Source of the DNA: Cunninghamia lanceolata
Taxonomy: Eukaryota; Streptophyta; Pinopsida; Cupressales; Cupressaceae
Length of the DNA stretch: 64,000 nucleotides
Assembly: GCA_027924645.1 (NCBI GenBank)
Contig: BSBN01000781.1
Span: 5,022,001 to 5,086,000, forward strand
Direction of reading: 5' to 3'
Position numbers and translations under genes: made by a program. The notes under the pieces are model-generated. The model saw only the letters and a program-made list of their open reading frames with translations. It did no database searches and was not told the DNA's origin. Of this stretch, positions 1 to 12,100 are shown one piece after another; position 1 is the stretch's first letter; each line of letters starts with the position of its first letter.

Positions 1-639
1 TTGTGTATTTGAAGTTCTGATAAATAAAACCCTTCCTTTTTATGTATTTTTTATGTAATAGTCCTATTCTTTCACATTGTATGAATCTATATGACATTTG
101 TACAACCTGCATGTGGTATGGTTGGAAAGATATATGAGTTACCTTTCTAATTCTTTTGGTTTGGTTGATTTTCGTCATGTTTTGTGAGAGTTATGATCAA
201 ATTAGTGATTGTCACTTCGAGATGTTTACGGTAAAACAATTAAAAACTTGCTTAGTATGGTTTTGTAAGATCTACTACAACTGAATGGATAATTACCCAT
301 TGTAGAGGGCACTCTTACCTTTAATGGGTTTTTTATTTGGTCCATTTTCATTAAGTATCAAGGGAGATATTGTCATTTTTCTTAAACTAGTCTGAAACCC
401 TGAGGCCTAGTCAAGAAGCGGGATGGTTAAAATTTGAAGTTTTTTGTGCAAAGAACCCTACCCTAATTTTGAGATATGTTGTATAAAGCCCAAATGGGTA
501 TCTAGAACTGTGTTTACATTTTTTATATCATGTATGCACTGAAAGTTATGACCAAAAAACCTAATTTGCTACCCCTATGTTTTAGGCTTTAAGGATTGAA
601 GGCTTGTAAGGAAAAACCCACCAAATGATGTTTTAGGGT
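1..639. other. Unassigned AT-rich intergenic DNA
   Basis: I see no gene here, no terminal repeat and no similarity to the other repeats in the window. It may be the outer part of the LTR-like sequence that follows, but I could not align it to the two complete copies of that LTR. Confidence 0.4.
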
Positions 640-1322
640 TTCAAGATTGGCTGATTGAGGTTGTTTTAGAGTTGTCCGCCTTTGCTCTACATCAACTTGC
701 CTCAGTCAAGCCCCAGAATGGAATTCAAGCCTTCCAACACCGTTGTTAGATATAGAGTGTGTGGCCTTGTAGGACAAAGGCAAAAACAAATTTATAAATG
801 ATTGACTAAAACACAAATAGATATCACCTCAAAGGTGTATCTCTCACACAAATGAATATCCTTCACAACATGAGAAGATTAAGCCAAATCTGCAATATCA
901 AACACAACAACAATATTCTGCTCTACAACAATGAATGCCTTGAATGTTCTAAAATCATAAGTTTGCCAAAATTTGATAATCATCTTCTAGTTTACAAATG
1001 AAACCCTAAACATGCTTATATATGCATTCCCTCTTTAATTTCATAATTCAAACTTGAGATGCTGACAAGGGAGACCTTTAATGGTCACATTGTCGTCATT
1101 TAAAATTTGGGTCATGACCAAATAGGGCAGGACTAGGGCACGAGTGCCCAAGCCCTAGGCCTCATTTTTAAGGCAGAAACACTGTCCCCTAAGCCCCATT
1201 TGACATGTGTTTTCGGGAATGTTGCATCATGAGTTAAAATGAATATGCATGATTACATCTTAAGGGACCTAGGAGCTAAACCTTAGGAGGTAAAAGTCTT
1301 AAGGGGACATTTTACGACATAA
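640..1322 (-). repeat. LTR fragment of the G2 family
   Basis: This stretch parallels the LTRs at 13,529-14,782 and 33,261-34,527. Shared in order are a 'cctcagtcaa' block, 'gtgtccttgtaggacaaaggc'-like wording, 'caccttgaaggtg', 'atgccttgaatg', 'tatatatgc', and a final 'aggaggtaaaa...cataaca'. It ends at 1,322 in CA, like the complete copies, and abuts the truncated left LTR of E1. The left boundary is not resolved. It could be a solo LTR or a truncated copy. Identity looks clearly lower than between the two G2 LTRs. Confidence 0.55.
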
Positions 1323-2050
1323 CAAGAAGATAATGCAATACATACACAATACCTTCACCTAAAACCCTTCTTTCTCCTCAAATAGAGTGGAATGGAGTGC
1401 ACCCAAGCTCTAATGGATATGTTCTTGATATTGATATGTTGGTTACTCACACTAGCAACATAACATTACTTTCTTGTGTGATATCTTATTTTGATAGTAT
1501 AATGTTACTTTAAAGCACCTAATGATAATGGCTTGGTTGATGTTTAATTGATATATACTTGGATGATAGGATGGATGGATAAGATTAAGAGGTGCAATGG
1601 ATGGTTGGGATTTGATGAGACAACTTTAGGGTGAGTATGGAGGCTTCTAGGGCATACCCTTATGTGAACGATTGAGATTTGAAGATGTAGTATGAAATGG
1701 ATTGTTGAGATGTAGTGTTAGTTTGACTTTTGTGTAAGTGTCCAAGTTCAATGAATCTGGCTAACTAACTTTAGCTAGACATGTGACTCTCAATAATTAA
1801 TCAAATGATATAATTATTTAATTAGTTATTGGAGAAGGGTGATGTGGGAGGATAAATTATTTAATTAATTTGGCTAAGGGAGAAAATGGATAAAATTGAT
1901 TAAATAAATATAATTTATTTAATTAATTTAGGAAATAGGATAAATGTGTCACAAGGGGACATAAGGTGATGTTAGGAGGGTGAATGACTAGGTGATGTCT
2001 AGGTGTTTTTGGAAGTGTTGTAAGGACATGGCCAATTTTGGATGTCTACA
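1323..2050 (-). repeat. E1 left (3') LTR, truncated
   Basis: Matches 4,295-5,056 from 'agaagataatgcaat' to 'ggatgtctaca'. The roughly 32 bases that begin the other LTR (4,263-4,294) are missing here, cut at the junction with the preceding LTR fragment. The ATTTAATTA-rich middle is shared. The end on the - strand reads TGTAGACATCC, a normal TG start. Confidence 0.72.
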
Positions 2051-2064
2051 TTTTGCCCCTCTTT
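2051..2064 (-). other. E1 polypurine tract
   Basis: On the - strand AAAGAGGGGCAAAA lies directly before the TG of the 3' LTR. This is the expected plus-strand DNA primer site, and it is base-for-base the same as the tract of G1 at 20,000-20,013. Confidence 0.75.
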
Positions 2065-2550
2065 GAGATGATGTTGCAACTAAGAGAAGTAACATCATTT
2101 CAAATAAGATGAGGTATGGATAATTGGAAAGGGATGCCCCAGTCACTTAGATGACTGATGAGGAGGAACAATGGAAGGATGGGATGCCCCCTGGAGAGGA
2201 TAGATGAGTTAGAAGAACATGGATATGCTCTTGAAATGGATGAAATGGATTGGTTAAGGAGATGGATGAAGGATAAGGGAAGGATGAAATGGATGAATTA
2301 TACATGGGGTCCAATCTATGAACACTAGTCCATCTACAAGCATAAGACCAGAGCAAAAGCTCGGATGATCTCTTCACCTTGTGTCTTGAATCACCAGGGG
2401 CCCCGAGGCTATGCTAGACCCGATAATGACTAGATCGAGGTACAACTTTCGTTCTTCCCCTTTGATATACCATGCTAGAACATGTGGTTTAGGTCATCCC
2501 TTGGGGTGATGAAATCCCCACGTAGGCCTCCTAATGGGAAAGGTCAATGT

Positions 2551-2825
2551 TAGGTGTTTTTGATCTCTAAGCTCGCACGAAGCATATGGAGAGAGCATAC
2601 ACACACTAACACACCTTGGGTGACAAAAGTGAATCAAGAGGTGTTTTTGATCCCCAAGACCACCTTGCGGTATGAGGGGAGAGCATGCACATGTCTACTT
2701 GATCCACACATGCAAGATTAATTGACCTTAAGATGAATGTGTGATGTGAAAATGAAGGTGGATAAAGGGTGCTTTTGATTCCCAAGATCACACTAAGTAC
2801 AAGGGAAGAGCATACACACACTCCA
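2551..2825. repeat. Three diverged copies of a roughly 65-base motif inside E1
   Basis: A block reading 'gtgtttttgatc..caaga.ca', then 'gagagcatacacacac', occurs near 2,551, 2,640 and 2,765. Spacing is irregular (about 90 and 125 bases). It is non-coding and internal to E1, and its role is unknown. Confidence 0.6.
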
Positions 2826-4239
2826 AGTCACAATAAAGCTTACCAAAAACAAAAAAACACAAGGTTTCAAATGATATGTCTTTCACCAATGAACCTGCAA
2901 CAAACTTGTTAGTAGTTTGAAACATTTGACCTTTGACAAGCAAAAAAGCTACAAACAAGTGTGTTAGCTCAAAATGATTAAATTTGTAAAATCAGATATT
3001 AGATGATAAAATATAGTGGATTAGATAATATGACCAGATTCTTTACATTTTTCTATGCAATTTCAAAAAAAATTGTTAAATTTTTATTCAAAATGCAAAA
3101 GATATAAGCAATTAAAGCTTGCAAGAAAATAATAACTTTAAATGATTATACCTTGAAATCCAGACCAAATCTAGAAAAGAAGCTTGCACCACTATGAAGA
3201 TGGGTGAATCATATTTCCAATGCCTATAATTTTTCAAAATCCAATACGATTTGCCCAAGTTATGAGAAAATGAAAAAAAATAGCTAGTTTTGGGCTCTAG
3301 GAGGGTAGGGGTCTAGCCTAGCAGTAAACTCTAACCACTAGCAGTTAGGTGTCTTTTGGTCACATAGGTAGTTAGGGGGTCATTGGTTAAGGTGGAGGTT
3401 TAAGCTTGGTTGCTAGATCCTGGTCACTCATATGACCAAGGGTCACCGTAGATAAGGCTATCGCCTTTACCCATGGGCTTTGGTCACTAATATGACCGCA
3501 GAGTGGGAGATCTAAGGTTTAACTAGAGTACAGAGTTGTGTAACCATGCAGTTAAGACTTTTCTCATTACTTAGGTTTTTAACTATTAAACGAAACTATT
3601 AACAAATGTTGAAGCAATTTGATGCTAAATCAATGCACGGTCAGGGTTTATATGTTTGTTGAGTTAACTATGGGCCCTAGTTACTAAGGTTCTATAAGCC
3701 CAAGCCATTGGCTAAAAACCTTAATCAACTACCAAATAATAGTCAAACCCTGATGATCCCTTTGTGAACATGGGAGTTTGTGACCATTAGTTCTTAAGGG
3801 TATCCTGTAGACAAAGTAATGAAATGACAACTGGTGGATCAAACCCATGGTGAAAATCCCTATAGGCCTGCGGTTAGGGCATTAAACTGATTGTAACAAT
3901 ACAAACCTATTTAAAACCCTAAAGACAAAAGGATAATAGCAATTGGTTGATTAAAAAATAGAGCCCATAGTCTTGCACCGGAGCCCACAATGGGGGATCC
4001 ATACTATACATATCTATAAAGTAAAAAATAAATAAAAATTTAAAAAAATTTCACCTCTGAAATATATAGTGCCAGATATGGATCCTAGGGTTTTGGGGCC
4101 TTCCAAGTGCAACAAAGAGGTTTATTTTGACCTAAGTTGTTTCTTACAACATATCACCCCCAAGATTTATCAAAAAAGAGGCTGAAACTGCAACAAAAAG
4201 ATAATAAAACTTGTGAAAACAAACTAGAACAAGGGACAT

Positions 4240-4259
4240 GGGTCCCACCAGGCATGCCA
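4240..4259 (-). other. E1 probable primer binding site (decayed, tRNA-Lys-like)
   Basis: The + strand ends in 'tcccaccaggcatgcca' four bases before the right LTR. It aligns with the tRNA-Lys 3'-end complement used by G1 (ccccacggtgggcgcca) with several substitutions. Position and terminal CCA fit a primer site; the sequence match is imperfect. Confidence 0.5.
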
Positions 4260-4262
4260 AAA

Positions 4263-5056
4263 TGAAGACAAGAAAAGATTAAAAGTAATAATATAGAAGA
4301 TAATGCAATACACACACAATAATTTCACTTAAAACCCTTCTTTCTCCTCAAATAGAGTGGAATGGAGTGCACCCAAGCTCCAATGGCTATGCTCTTGATA
4401 TTGATATGTTGATTACTCACACTAGCAGCATAACAATACTTTCTTGTGTGATATATTATTTGATAGCATAACGTTACTTTGAAGAACTTGATAATAATGA
4501 CTTGGTTGATGTTTGATTTATAGATACTTGAATGATAGGATTGATGGCTGGGATTAAAAGGTGAAATGGATGGTTAGGATTTGATGAGACAACTTTAGGG
4601 CAAAGATGGAGGCTTCTAGGGCATATCCTTGTGTGAATGGTTGAGATTTGGAGATGTAGTGTGAAATGAATAGTTGAGATGTAGAGTTAGTTTGACTTTT
4701 GTGCAAGTGTCTAGATTCAATGAATCTAGCTAACTAACTTTAGCTAGACATGTGACTATGAATAATTAATCAAATAATATAATTATTTAATTAATTATTG
4801 GAGAAGGGTGATGTGGGAGGATAAATTAATTAAATAAATAAGATTTATTTAATTAATATGGCTAAGGGGGGGGGGAATGGATAAAATTAATTAAATAAAT
4901 ATAATTTATTTATATAATTTAAGAAATAGGATAAATATGTGACAAGGTGACATAAGGTGGTGTTAGGAAGGTGAATGACTAGGTGATGTGTTGAAAGGTG
5001 ATGTGTAGGTGTTTTTGGAAGTGTCGTAAGGACATGGCCAATTTTGGATGTCTACA
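4263..5056 (-). repeat. E1 right (5') LTR
   Basis: About 794 bases, from TGAAGACAAG to GATGTCTACA, with TG and CA ends. It pairs with 1,323-2,050, with many substitutions and a G-run expansion at 4,866. By eye this pair is much more diverged than the G1 LTRs, so E1 is old. Confidence 0.7.
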
Positions 5057-5508
5057 TATTGTATGTATTTTCTCAATGAGGTAAAAAATTCTATACTTTT
5101 TATTTACCTCATACACTGATTGCAAGGTTGACCGAGCTTCATAATCTATGCCATTGTTGTGAATGTGTGTTTGGACTCAATCATCCATAGAGATAGTGAT
5201 AAACATTAATGCCTTTATATTTCTATTATCCAAGGTTCTTTGCTAGTTGCATTAAAAGTGTTAGGTTTCTTTGGTATAACAACCTCCATAATTCTTCACA
5301 TTGGAGGAAGGTCTTCATTTTTCCTTTCCATGCTAGGTAGTTTGATCCATTCAATAATTCCTTGTTTGCAAGCAATACTTTTATCCCTACCATTGTTAGA
5401 TTGCCCCGCCTCCTATTATCTTACTATGACACAAATGCTTGTTGGGATTCGACTAAGAAGACTTTTCAAAAAGATAGTAAATTGAGATGACACTATAAAC
5501 TTAAGATC

Positions 5509-5552
<44 letters not shown>

Positions 5553-6465
5553 AAATAAAATAATTTGCACCCATCTTAATAAGAAGTGTGCTTTTGTGTG
5601 ACTTTGATGAACAAGTAATTAAAAAAAAAGATAGACTTATGAGGAGCCAAAAAAAAAATTCATAGCATGGTTGTTTAAAATAAACTATAACAAAAATATA
5701 TTTTGGGAAGACTACAACACTTACAAAATACCTATTGCCTGCAAAATGAATAGCTTGATTACAAGACAAAGCAGCTCCTAGCTTACAACTGTTTTTGTTC
5801 CAACTACTGAATTTTTAATTTCTTCCATCCACCTTGCAAGAGCTCAAATTTTTCACCACTCTAATATCAAATTATGGAATTATCAAATTCCATTCATAAT
5901 TGACTATTTATTTATAAAAAAAATTCAAAAACATGTTGATACTTTAAACATACAAATTAACAAACAAATATAAACAAACAACAAACTGACTAAAATATAT
6001 AACTACCAAACAAATAACATCCTAAATTTCTATACAATTTCTAAAAAAATTTGATCATTAAAAAATAATTAAATTCAATAAATGTGAGTTTACTGCAAAC
6101 TAAACAGAATAATGACGATTAGGTAGGATCAGCAATTGGCAAACTATGTCTGCATACAGTGTGGTACAAAATACGACCACGTAAAAGCCAGTTGCGTCTA
6201 TCTTACCTCCGCCTTACCTAATTCCAGCCTTACCTAATCCCATCTGGAAACTTACAAGTTTTCTCTTTTTCTAGTTTAAATATCATTATCATCCATTTCA
6301 ATGATTAAATAATCAATCACAAATTTACCCCAAATCAGCTTTCCCCAAGAATTCTGCAAAGGTAATGAAATTTGAAACCACACAGTGAATTGAATCACAA
6401 ATGATGCAAACAAAGTCTAAAAGAGGAGATCTTAACCTACTAAATAGTAATTAAAATTTTGTAAC
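5057..6465. other. Upstream region of the aldo-keto reductase gene
   Basis: No gene or recognisable element apart from the (TC)n tract. The 1.4 kb is AT-rich. A CACGTA core (G-box-like) lies near 6,178. I could not choose a TATA box or transcription start with confidence. Confidence 0.4.
5510..5552. repeat. (TC)n microsatellite, about 20 units
   Basis: An uninterrupted TC dinucleotide run after 'gatcga', ending 'tctaaaat'. It lies about 1 kb upstream of the aldo-keto reductase start codon. Confidence 0.95.
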
Positions 6466-6486
6466 ATGGAGATGATGTCTCTTTGA
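6466..6486 (+). promoter_or_regulatory. Possible short upstream ORF before the reductase
   Basis: ATG at 6,466 opens a six-codon frame (M-E-M-M-S-L) ending in TGA at 6,484-6,486, 18 bases before the main ATG. If the transcript starts upstream of it, it would be read first. The sequence 'ttgcag' just before 6,497 could instead be a 3' splice site of a leader intron, which would remove it. No transcript data are available. Confidence 0.3.
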
Positions 6487-6504
6487 ATGCTTGCAGAGGA
6501 CGTC

Positions 6505-8639
6505 ATGGGAATTGTAGGAGAAAGTGCTGAGCTTAATACAGGAGCCCGGATTCCATTAATTGGGCTGGGGACTGCAGCCATCAATCAGAATGAGGAGGAG
6601 ATTAAAGCAGCCGTGATTGCTGCTCTTCAGGTACCCATTTCAGTTTTCACTATATTAAATGTCTGAATTACCTATTTCATTGTAGCAGTTTATTCATTTC
6701 TAGGTCAGTTATGGCTGTCTGCGACTGAGGTTATACTCTATTCTATCTTAAGATATTATTTTACGTTGTGGGTAGAGATTTTTTAACTAGATAAGGTATG
6801 AGCTCTTCCTGGGCAGTCCAATTGACCTATTATGATCATCTGAAGTTTTTTTTTCTTTTTTAAATACTCTCTATAGGTTGGTTATAGACACTTTGACACG
6901 GCAAGGCTTTATGGGTCAGAGCCTGCACTAGGGGAAGCTCTGAATTCAGCTTTTCAGAGTGGGCTTGTCAGCAGAGAAGATGTTTTTGTCACCACTAAAC
7001 TAAAGAATACGGAACACGACGACCCAGTTGCTGCAATCAAGGATAGTTTAAAGTATGGTTTCCTTTTTACAAATTCAGCCTTATTTTTTCTCTGTTTTGT
7101 AGACCTCCTTATTGCAAAATATTTCTAATATCCAGGAATTTGCAACTAGAGTATGTGGATCTATACCTTATCCACTGGCCTATCAAACTGAGAACAGAGA
7201 TTTTACTTTCCCCGATCAAAGAAGAAGACTTTTTGCCCTTAGATATAAAGTCTACTTGGCAGGGAATGGAACAGTGCATGGAGATGGGGTTTACCAAAGC
7301 CATTGGGCTTAGTAACTTTTCCTCTAAAAAAATTGAGGACTTACTCAACTATGCCAAGATCCCCCCTGCTGTTGATCAGGTAAAGAGTTAAACAAATGTA
7401 TTTTAGAAGCTTGCTTTTCATCTGACCCAATTTGCTTTCTTTTAACATGCTCTCGGTGTCTTCAATGAAATTTCCCATACTCAACAAATTATCTAGACTA
7501 GTCAAGTCTTCCTTCTTTATTAGCTCATACATTGATATTGGGTAGTGCAGCAAAGTTGTGTGGATTTCTTTTATCTGCAGTTTCTCTTTGCTTCAAAGTT
7601 GGAGGATGAGAGTTTAACAGAAGTGACTAATTATATTTTTAATGTATTTGAGGTTTTCACAGTCCATAAGATTGAGTAAATTTTTTGGAAAAAATTGTAT
7701 AATTTTTTATTGCATTGCAGATCACAATCTATAATTCATTATCGAGATAAAAGAAACAGATAATCAGATTGCAGATGTAACACAATATAAAGAGCCAAGA
7801 GATACCAATAAAAACTCGAAGAGCAATGGTAAAATGAAACCAGACTGGACTAATTATATCTTTCATAGATGTGAATTTTCTTTGAGATAATCATATGCAT
7901 GTAAAGGTGACTTTTGTGTTCATATCACATTGATAGAATCTCATTTTCTCACCAAAACCCTGCTAGAGAGCTTCTCTATCACCTCAGTTTTTACAAGTCC
8001 AGAGTAGCTAATGGTTCTTCAAGCAAATCTGCCTCTTTTATTCCCCCATTTTCTAGTCCATTCACCAAGCCTTATCTTGAGTCAAACATTACTTGGTCTA
8101 GTAATTTGATTGTATTGAATTGCATTAAGTGTGTAATGATTATGGTATGGAATCACAGGTGGAGATGCATCCACTATGGCAGCAAAAGAAGTTGAGAGAT
8201 TATTGCAGCAAGCATAACATTCATGTGAGTGCATGGTCTCCTCTGGGAGCTCCAAATACTCCGTGGGGTTCCAATGTGGTGATGGATAACCCCCTTTTTC
8301 AAGAAATTGCCCAAAAGCATGGGAAGACTAGAGCGCAGGTATTTATTTGTTCATATTCGATTATTTTTGACTTTTTGCTTGGAAATTTAGATTGGTAGTG
8401 TGCAATTGCAGGTTATGTTAAGGTGGGGGATAGAGCAGGGAGTGAGTGTGCTGCCTAAGAGCTACAACACAGGCAGACTATCTGAAAATTTTCAAATTTT
8501 TGATTGGTCTTTGACTCTGGATGATCATGACAAGATTAGCAAGCTTGAACAGTGTAAATCACTGCGTGGGGAGAATTTAGTTAATAGTACAACCAGCCCC
8601 TACAAGACCGTTGAGGAATTATGGGATGAGGAGGTTTAA
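6505..8639 (+). CDS. NADPH-dependent aldo-keto reductase (AKR4-type), five exons
   Basis: Predicted cytosolic oxidoreductase that reduces aldehydes or ketones with NADPH. Exons are 6,505-6,630, 6,877-7,052, 7,136-7,379, 8,159-8,338 and 8,412-8,639. All four introns are GT-AG, and the spliced frame is open for 317 residues, a normal length for the family. The catalytic tetrad is visible: Asp49 and Tyr54 ([11 protein letters not shown]), Lys83 (VTTKL) and His114 (YLIHWP). The cofactor segment [14 protein letters not shown] starts at residue 255. GLGTA near the N-terminus and [16 protein letters not shown] after the third intron resemble plant chalcone-reductase, methylecgonone-reductase and codeinone-reductase-like proteins. 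The natural substrate cannot be told from sequence. The start is the first ATG giving the family N-terminus. There is no signal peptide or membrane segment. It is the only intact host gene here, with transposons on both sides. Confidence 0.93.
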
Positions 8640-9159
8640 CACAGCCATGCCCCTTGGTTTAAGCCAGACACAAGTAATTGGCACTTACGTGAAGATATTT
8701 TATAGATTTATTTACTTAATCACCTGTGAATGTTACTGTTAGTTTTGGGGGAATTATTATTTGAAGACATTAGTTTTATTAGGTACAACAAAGTTTTTAA
8801 TGGGTACAAATGTTTATAAGGATGGATCAGAATGATACAATCTATGTTACTGGTGCTCAAGAAAGTAGTAGTCTAAGATGAAGTTTGTAACAAATTGTGG
8901 CAGGTTTCATGGTGTTTTAGGAACAGTTAAAATCTATTCAAAGTATCAATAAATATTTCATAATCTTTTGATGTTTATTTATTTTTTGTGATAAAGTAGT
9001 GTTATATGGATGCTTTGATATATATACAAAAGATGATGACACAGTTTTAACATTTTTTTAAAGTTAACTTGATCCTTATAATCTATTTGTGTATATACAA
9101 TGCAATTATTTTGTACCTTCACCTTAAAATATGATATGAATAGAAAGCACAGAATCATT
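8640..9159. other. 3' flank of the reductase gene
   Basis: AT-rich DNA between the stop codon and LINE-A. An AATAAA at 8,948-8,953 is a candidate polyadenylation signal about 310 bases after the stop. No other feature is seen. The boundary with LINE-A is set where similarity to the 61,163 end of LINE-B stops. Confidence 0.5.
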
Positions 9160-12100
9160 GATAAAATAGTAAATTATTTACACAAAATCCAAACCATCTA
9201 AAGATGGCTCAAGATTTAAAGCTAATAATTAATGAAATAACAAGGTTAGACTCCTAGAAAGTTCCATATGACTTAGTACAGGATGCAATGATGAGGTGAT
9301 GGATATAGCTAATTTTTTCTCTTTTAAATGAAATAGTATTTGTATTACTATTTATAAAATAATATTACACATATTCACAAAAAAAGGTGGGTGGAAGAAA
9401 TCACACCCCAAAGTCCAAGACTCCAAACGAGGATAAAATCCAAAACAAAATACAATAACAAGCCGCTGTGTGGCAAGAGCTAAAGCACTAGTAGGAGGAG
9501 GAGGATCTTGATAATCCGATTTACCCTATACATCAACGAGGTTTGGAGTATCAACAAGAGGCTCCCAACCAACAATGTCATCGTCATCTTTTTATCTTCA
9601 TGTGGAGGCTAAGTGTCACAAATAGGCAACATAGCAAGAGCAATTTGCTAGATCTTGGCCAACCACCAAACCCACAGCCAAGTGTCTAAGTAGAAGCAAA
9701 GTGGTGGTGAGTGGACTAAGACCATCCTCTCAAGAACTGATTCCTAGCTTTTCTCATAGGAGGCTAAGAGGCATGAGAGTGTGCATCCTAATCACCACAA
9801 GCATAATGAGTATGCCCCTAATGACATCCATGAGATAGAGAGTGGCCTTGACTAAAGGAAGGAGTCAAAGGGACTTTGCAATAGTGCAAGGAGCATTACC
9901 CTAATGATTTGAAAGCACCTGAAGATGTGTCACCTCAAGTGTAACCTTGTTTTCTTGCACCTAAATTTGCATAAGCACATTAGAAAAAATCATAGCCTTA
10001 GTGTAAAGTGAAAATTAGGCACAAGTAAACATCCAAAAAAAAACAAAATTCATGTCCTTTTATTTCCTGATAAGAATTTTCACCTTGAAAGCATGCCAAA
10101 TTTATGTATATCTAGAGGGTATTCTAGGCCAATCCCCTAACAAAACCATATGCCAAGAGAATGGCTCAAGCCAAAAGGGTTTGAAAAAACATGAATCTAA
10201 GTCCAAGCAACTTGAGCTCTAGGACAAAACTAGAAAAGGTGCTTGAGAGTTTCGTGATGACCACAAAATAGGCATGGAGGATCCCTAACCCTAATATGAG
10301 TTAATCTAGAGAAAACTAGAAGGCCTTGAAAAAGAATACAATAGAAAAAATAGGCAAGCTTCATCTCAAGAGTGGCCAACCAAATAGTTTGAAACCTATG
10401 CTACCAAGCACTCAAAGGGGATTACAACAACCATCCCTAGTTTAAAATAGGCACCATGGGCAATTGTGGAGAGAGCTAGGAATAACCCTTATGAGGTTTG
10501 TAAATGTCAAATAGTGTGTCAAGCTACCATTTCCAATCTTTCCACTAGGGCTTCAAATAATGAACCCCAATCGTGTGAATTATATCTGGTGTCACAAAGT
10601 CAATAATGACCTAGAAGGTGTCAAGGTTCTGGTTGGACAAATGAAACTTAACTTTGGCTTCAAGCCAAGTAAGAAAATTCCTAGTTTCTCTAGGAATAAG
10701 ATCTAAAAGGGACTTGATTTCTTTCTTGAAAAATGTCAAAGCACAAACCCATGGAGTCCTCACTAGAGGATGATCTTGATAAGATATAACAGGAGACCAC
10801 CATATAGATTGTTGATTAATAGAAATCCCTGTGCAAAATTCTTTTCCATTCTAGACTAACTAGGGTTTGATGGCTTCGCAAGACTCTATATGCTTTTCAT
10901 CACAAAAGTGCCTTGAATATAGATAGTCTCCTTCATGACAAGAACGGTGTGAAGGCCAATCCCCTTCCAAGCTTATCTCCCATAAGGAACACTTGTAGAG
11001 GTGCAAAGACACTTCTAGGCCTCATTTTCTTCAAGAGCTTAGATGATGTATTTGGCACACACGGCCAATCCTTGTTGCTAAGTGGAAATCCAACCCAATC
11101 CTTTAGAGGCATGTGGGAGACAACAAACTCCCAAGTCACACAATAGAAACCTCTATGATTTTTAGAGGACCAAAGAAAATCCCTAAGAAATTTTTCATGA
11201 TTTTGGTAAGAAGCTTTAGAAGGGACCCAGTATGAAGAATAGTATACATGAGTAGCCACCAAGATCTTTGTTCACACCTAGAATTTCCCTACTCGGCAGA
11301 GAGGCTTGGTAATCTAGTAAGCCAACTTATTTTCAATTCTAGACATAATAGCCTACCATATAGAGGATGGGGAGGCTTGAAAGACAAAAGGAATGCCTAG
11401 TAATCTAAAAATTTCTCCATGCTCAATCCATCTCCATCAAAAAGTGTCAAGCCAAGGAGGCTTAGATAAAAAAGGATTGCCTACAGTTCATTGAGTTTTC
11501 AGCTTCCATTGAATGTGGTACCTATTGCCTTACAAAAAAATTGAGACAATGTAGGGCTTGTTTGATATTGCCTTCTTCTTCCAGAAGAGTAAGAAATGAA
11601 TCATCAACAAAATGATATCCAAATGATATCCAAAACCCTCAACAATAATCACATAAAGAGTAGGGGCTAAAGGACATCCTTGATAAATAGATTTGAAAAG
11701 CTCAAATGCATTGGATTGATGGACACTGATAGTGAGACAAGCAGATGAATCTAAAAAGAGCATGCAAATAAATTACACAGAGTGAGGGCCAAATCCTAAA
11801 GCTTGAACCATGGCGAGCGTAAAAGGGCACTCAATGTAGTCATAGGCTTTAGTAAAGTCAATTTTGATGAACACAACTTGTAGTTGCAATGTTTGGTCCC
11901 ACTCCATACCTTCCAAGACCATAATAATATTGTCCAAAATAAACCTAGAATTAATGAATCTACTACACATAATCTACAAAAGATGATGGTGTAACTTCAA
12001 AGTAAGAGCTTTTGGCTATGATTTTGTAGGATAAATTACATAGAGTAATCAGTCTCTAGTTGTAGATATCCTTAGGATCTCCAGACTTAGGTATGAACTT

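Larger units (their letters stand above)
1323..5056 (-). mobile_element. E1: short non-autonomous LTR retrotransposon
   Basis: Two diverged direct repeats (1,323-2,050 and 4,263-5,056) enclose 2.2 kb with no credible reading frame. Directly right of the left repeat is a polypurine tract (2,051-2,064, read on the - strand as AAAGAGGGGCAAAA). Left of the right repeat is a degenerate tRNA-Lys-like primer site. Both signals place the element on the - strand, so the right repeat is the 5' LTR. The polypurine tract is identical to that of G1 and the leader wording after it ('gatgcccc', 'gaggagga') is similar, so E1 may be a deletion derivative mobilised by a G1-like partner. That is inference. The left end is truncated against the LTR fragment ending at 1,322, so no target duplication can be tested. 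Confidence 0.72.

Noticed and set aside
7112..7312. Open frames overlapping exon 3 of the reductase in other frames or on the - strand
   Set aside because: The spliced exon frame carries the catalytic His and family sequence; the others are chance frames.
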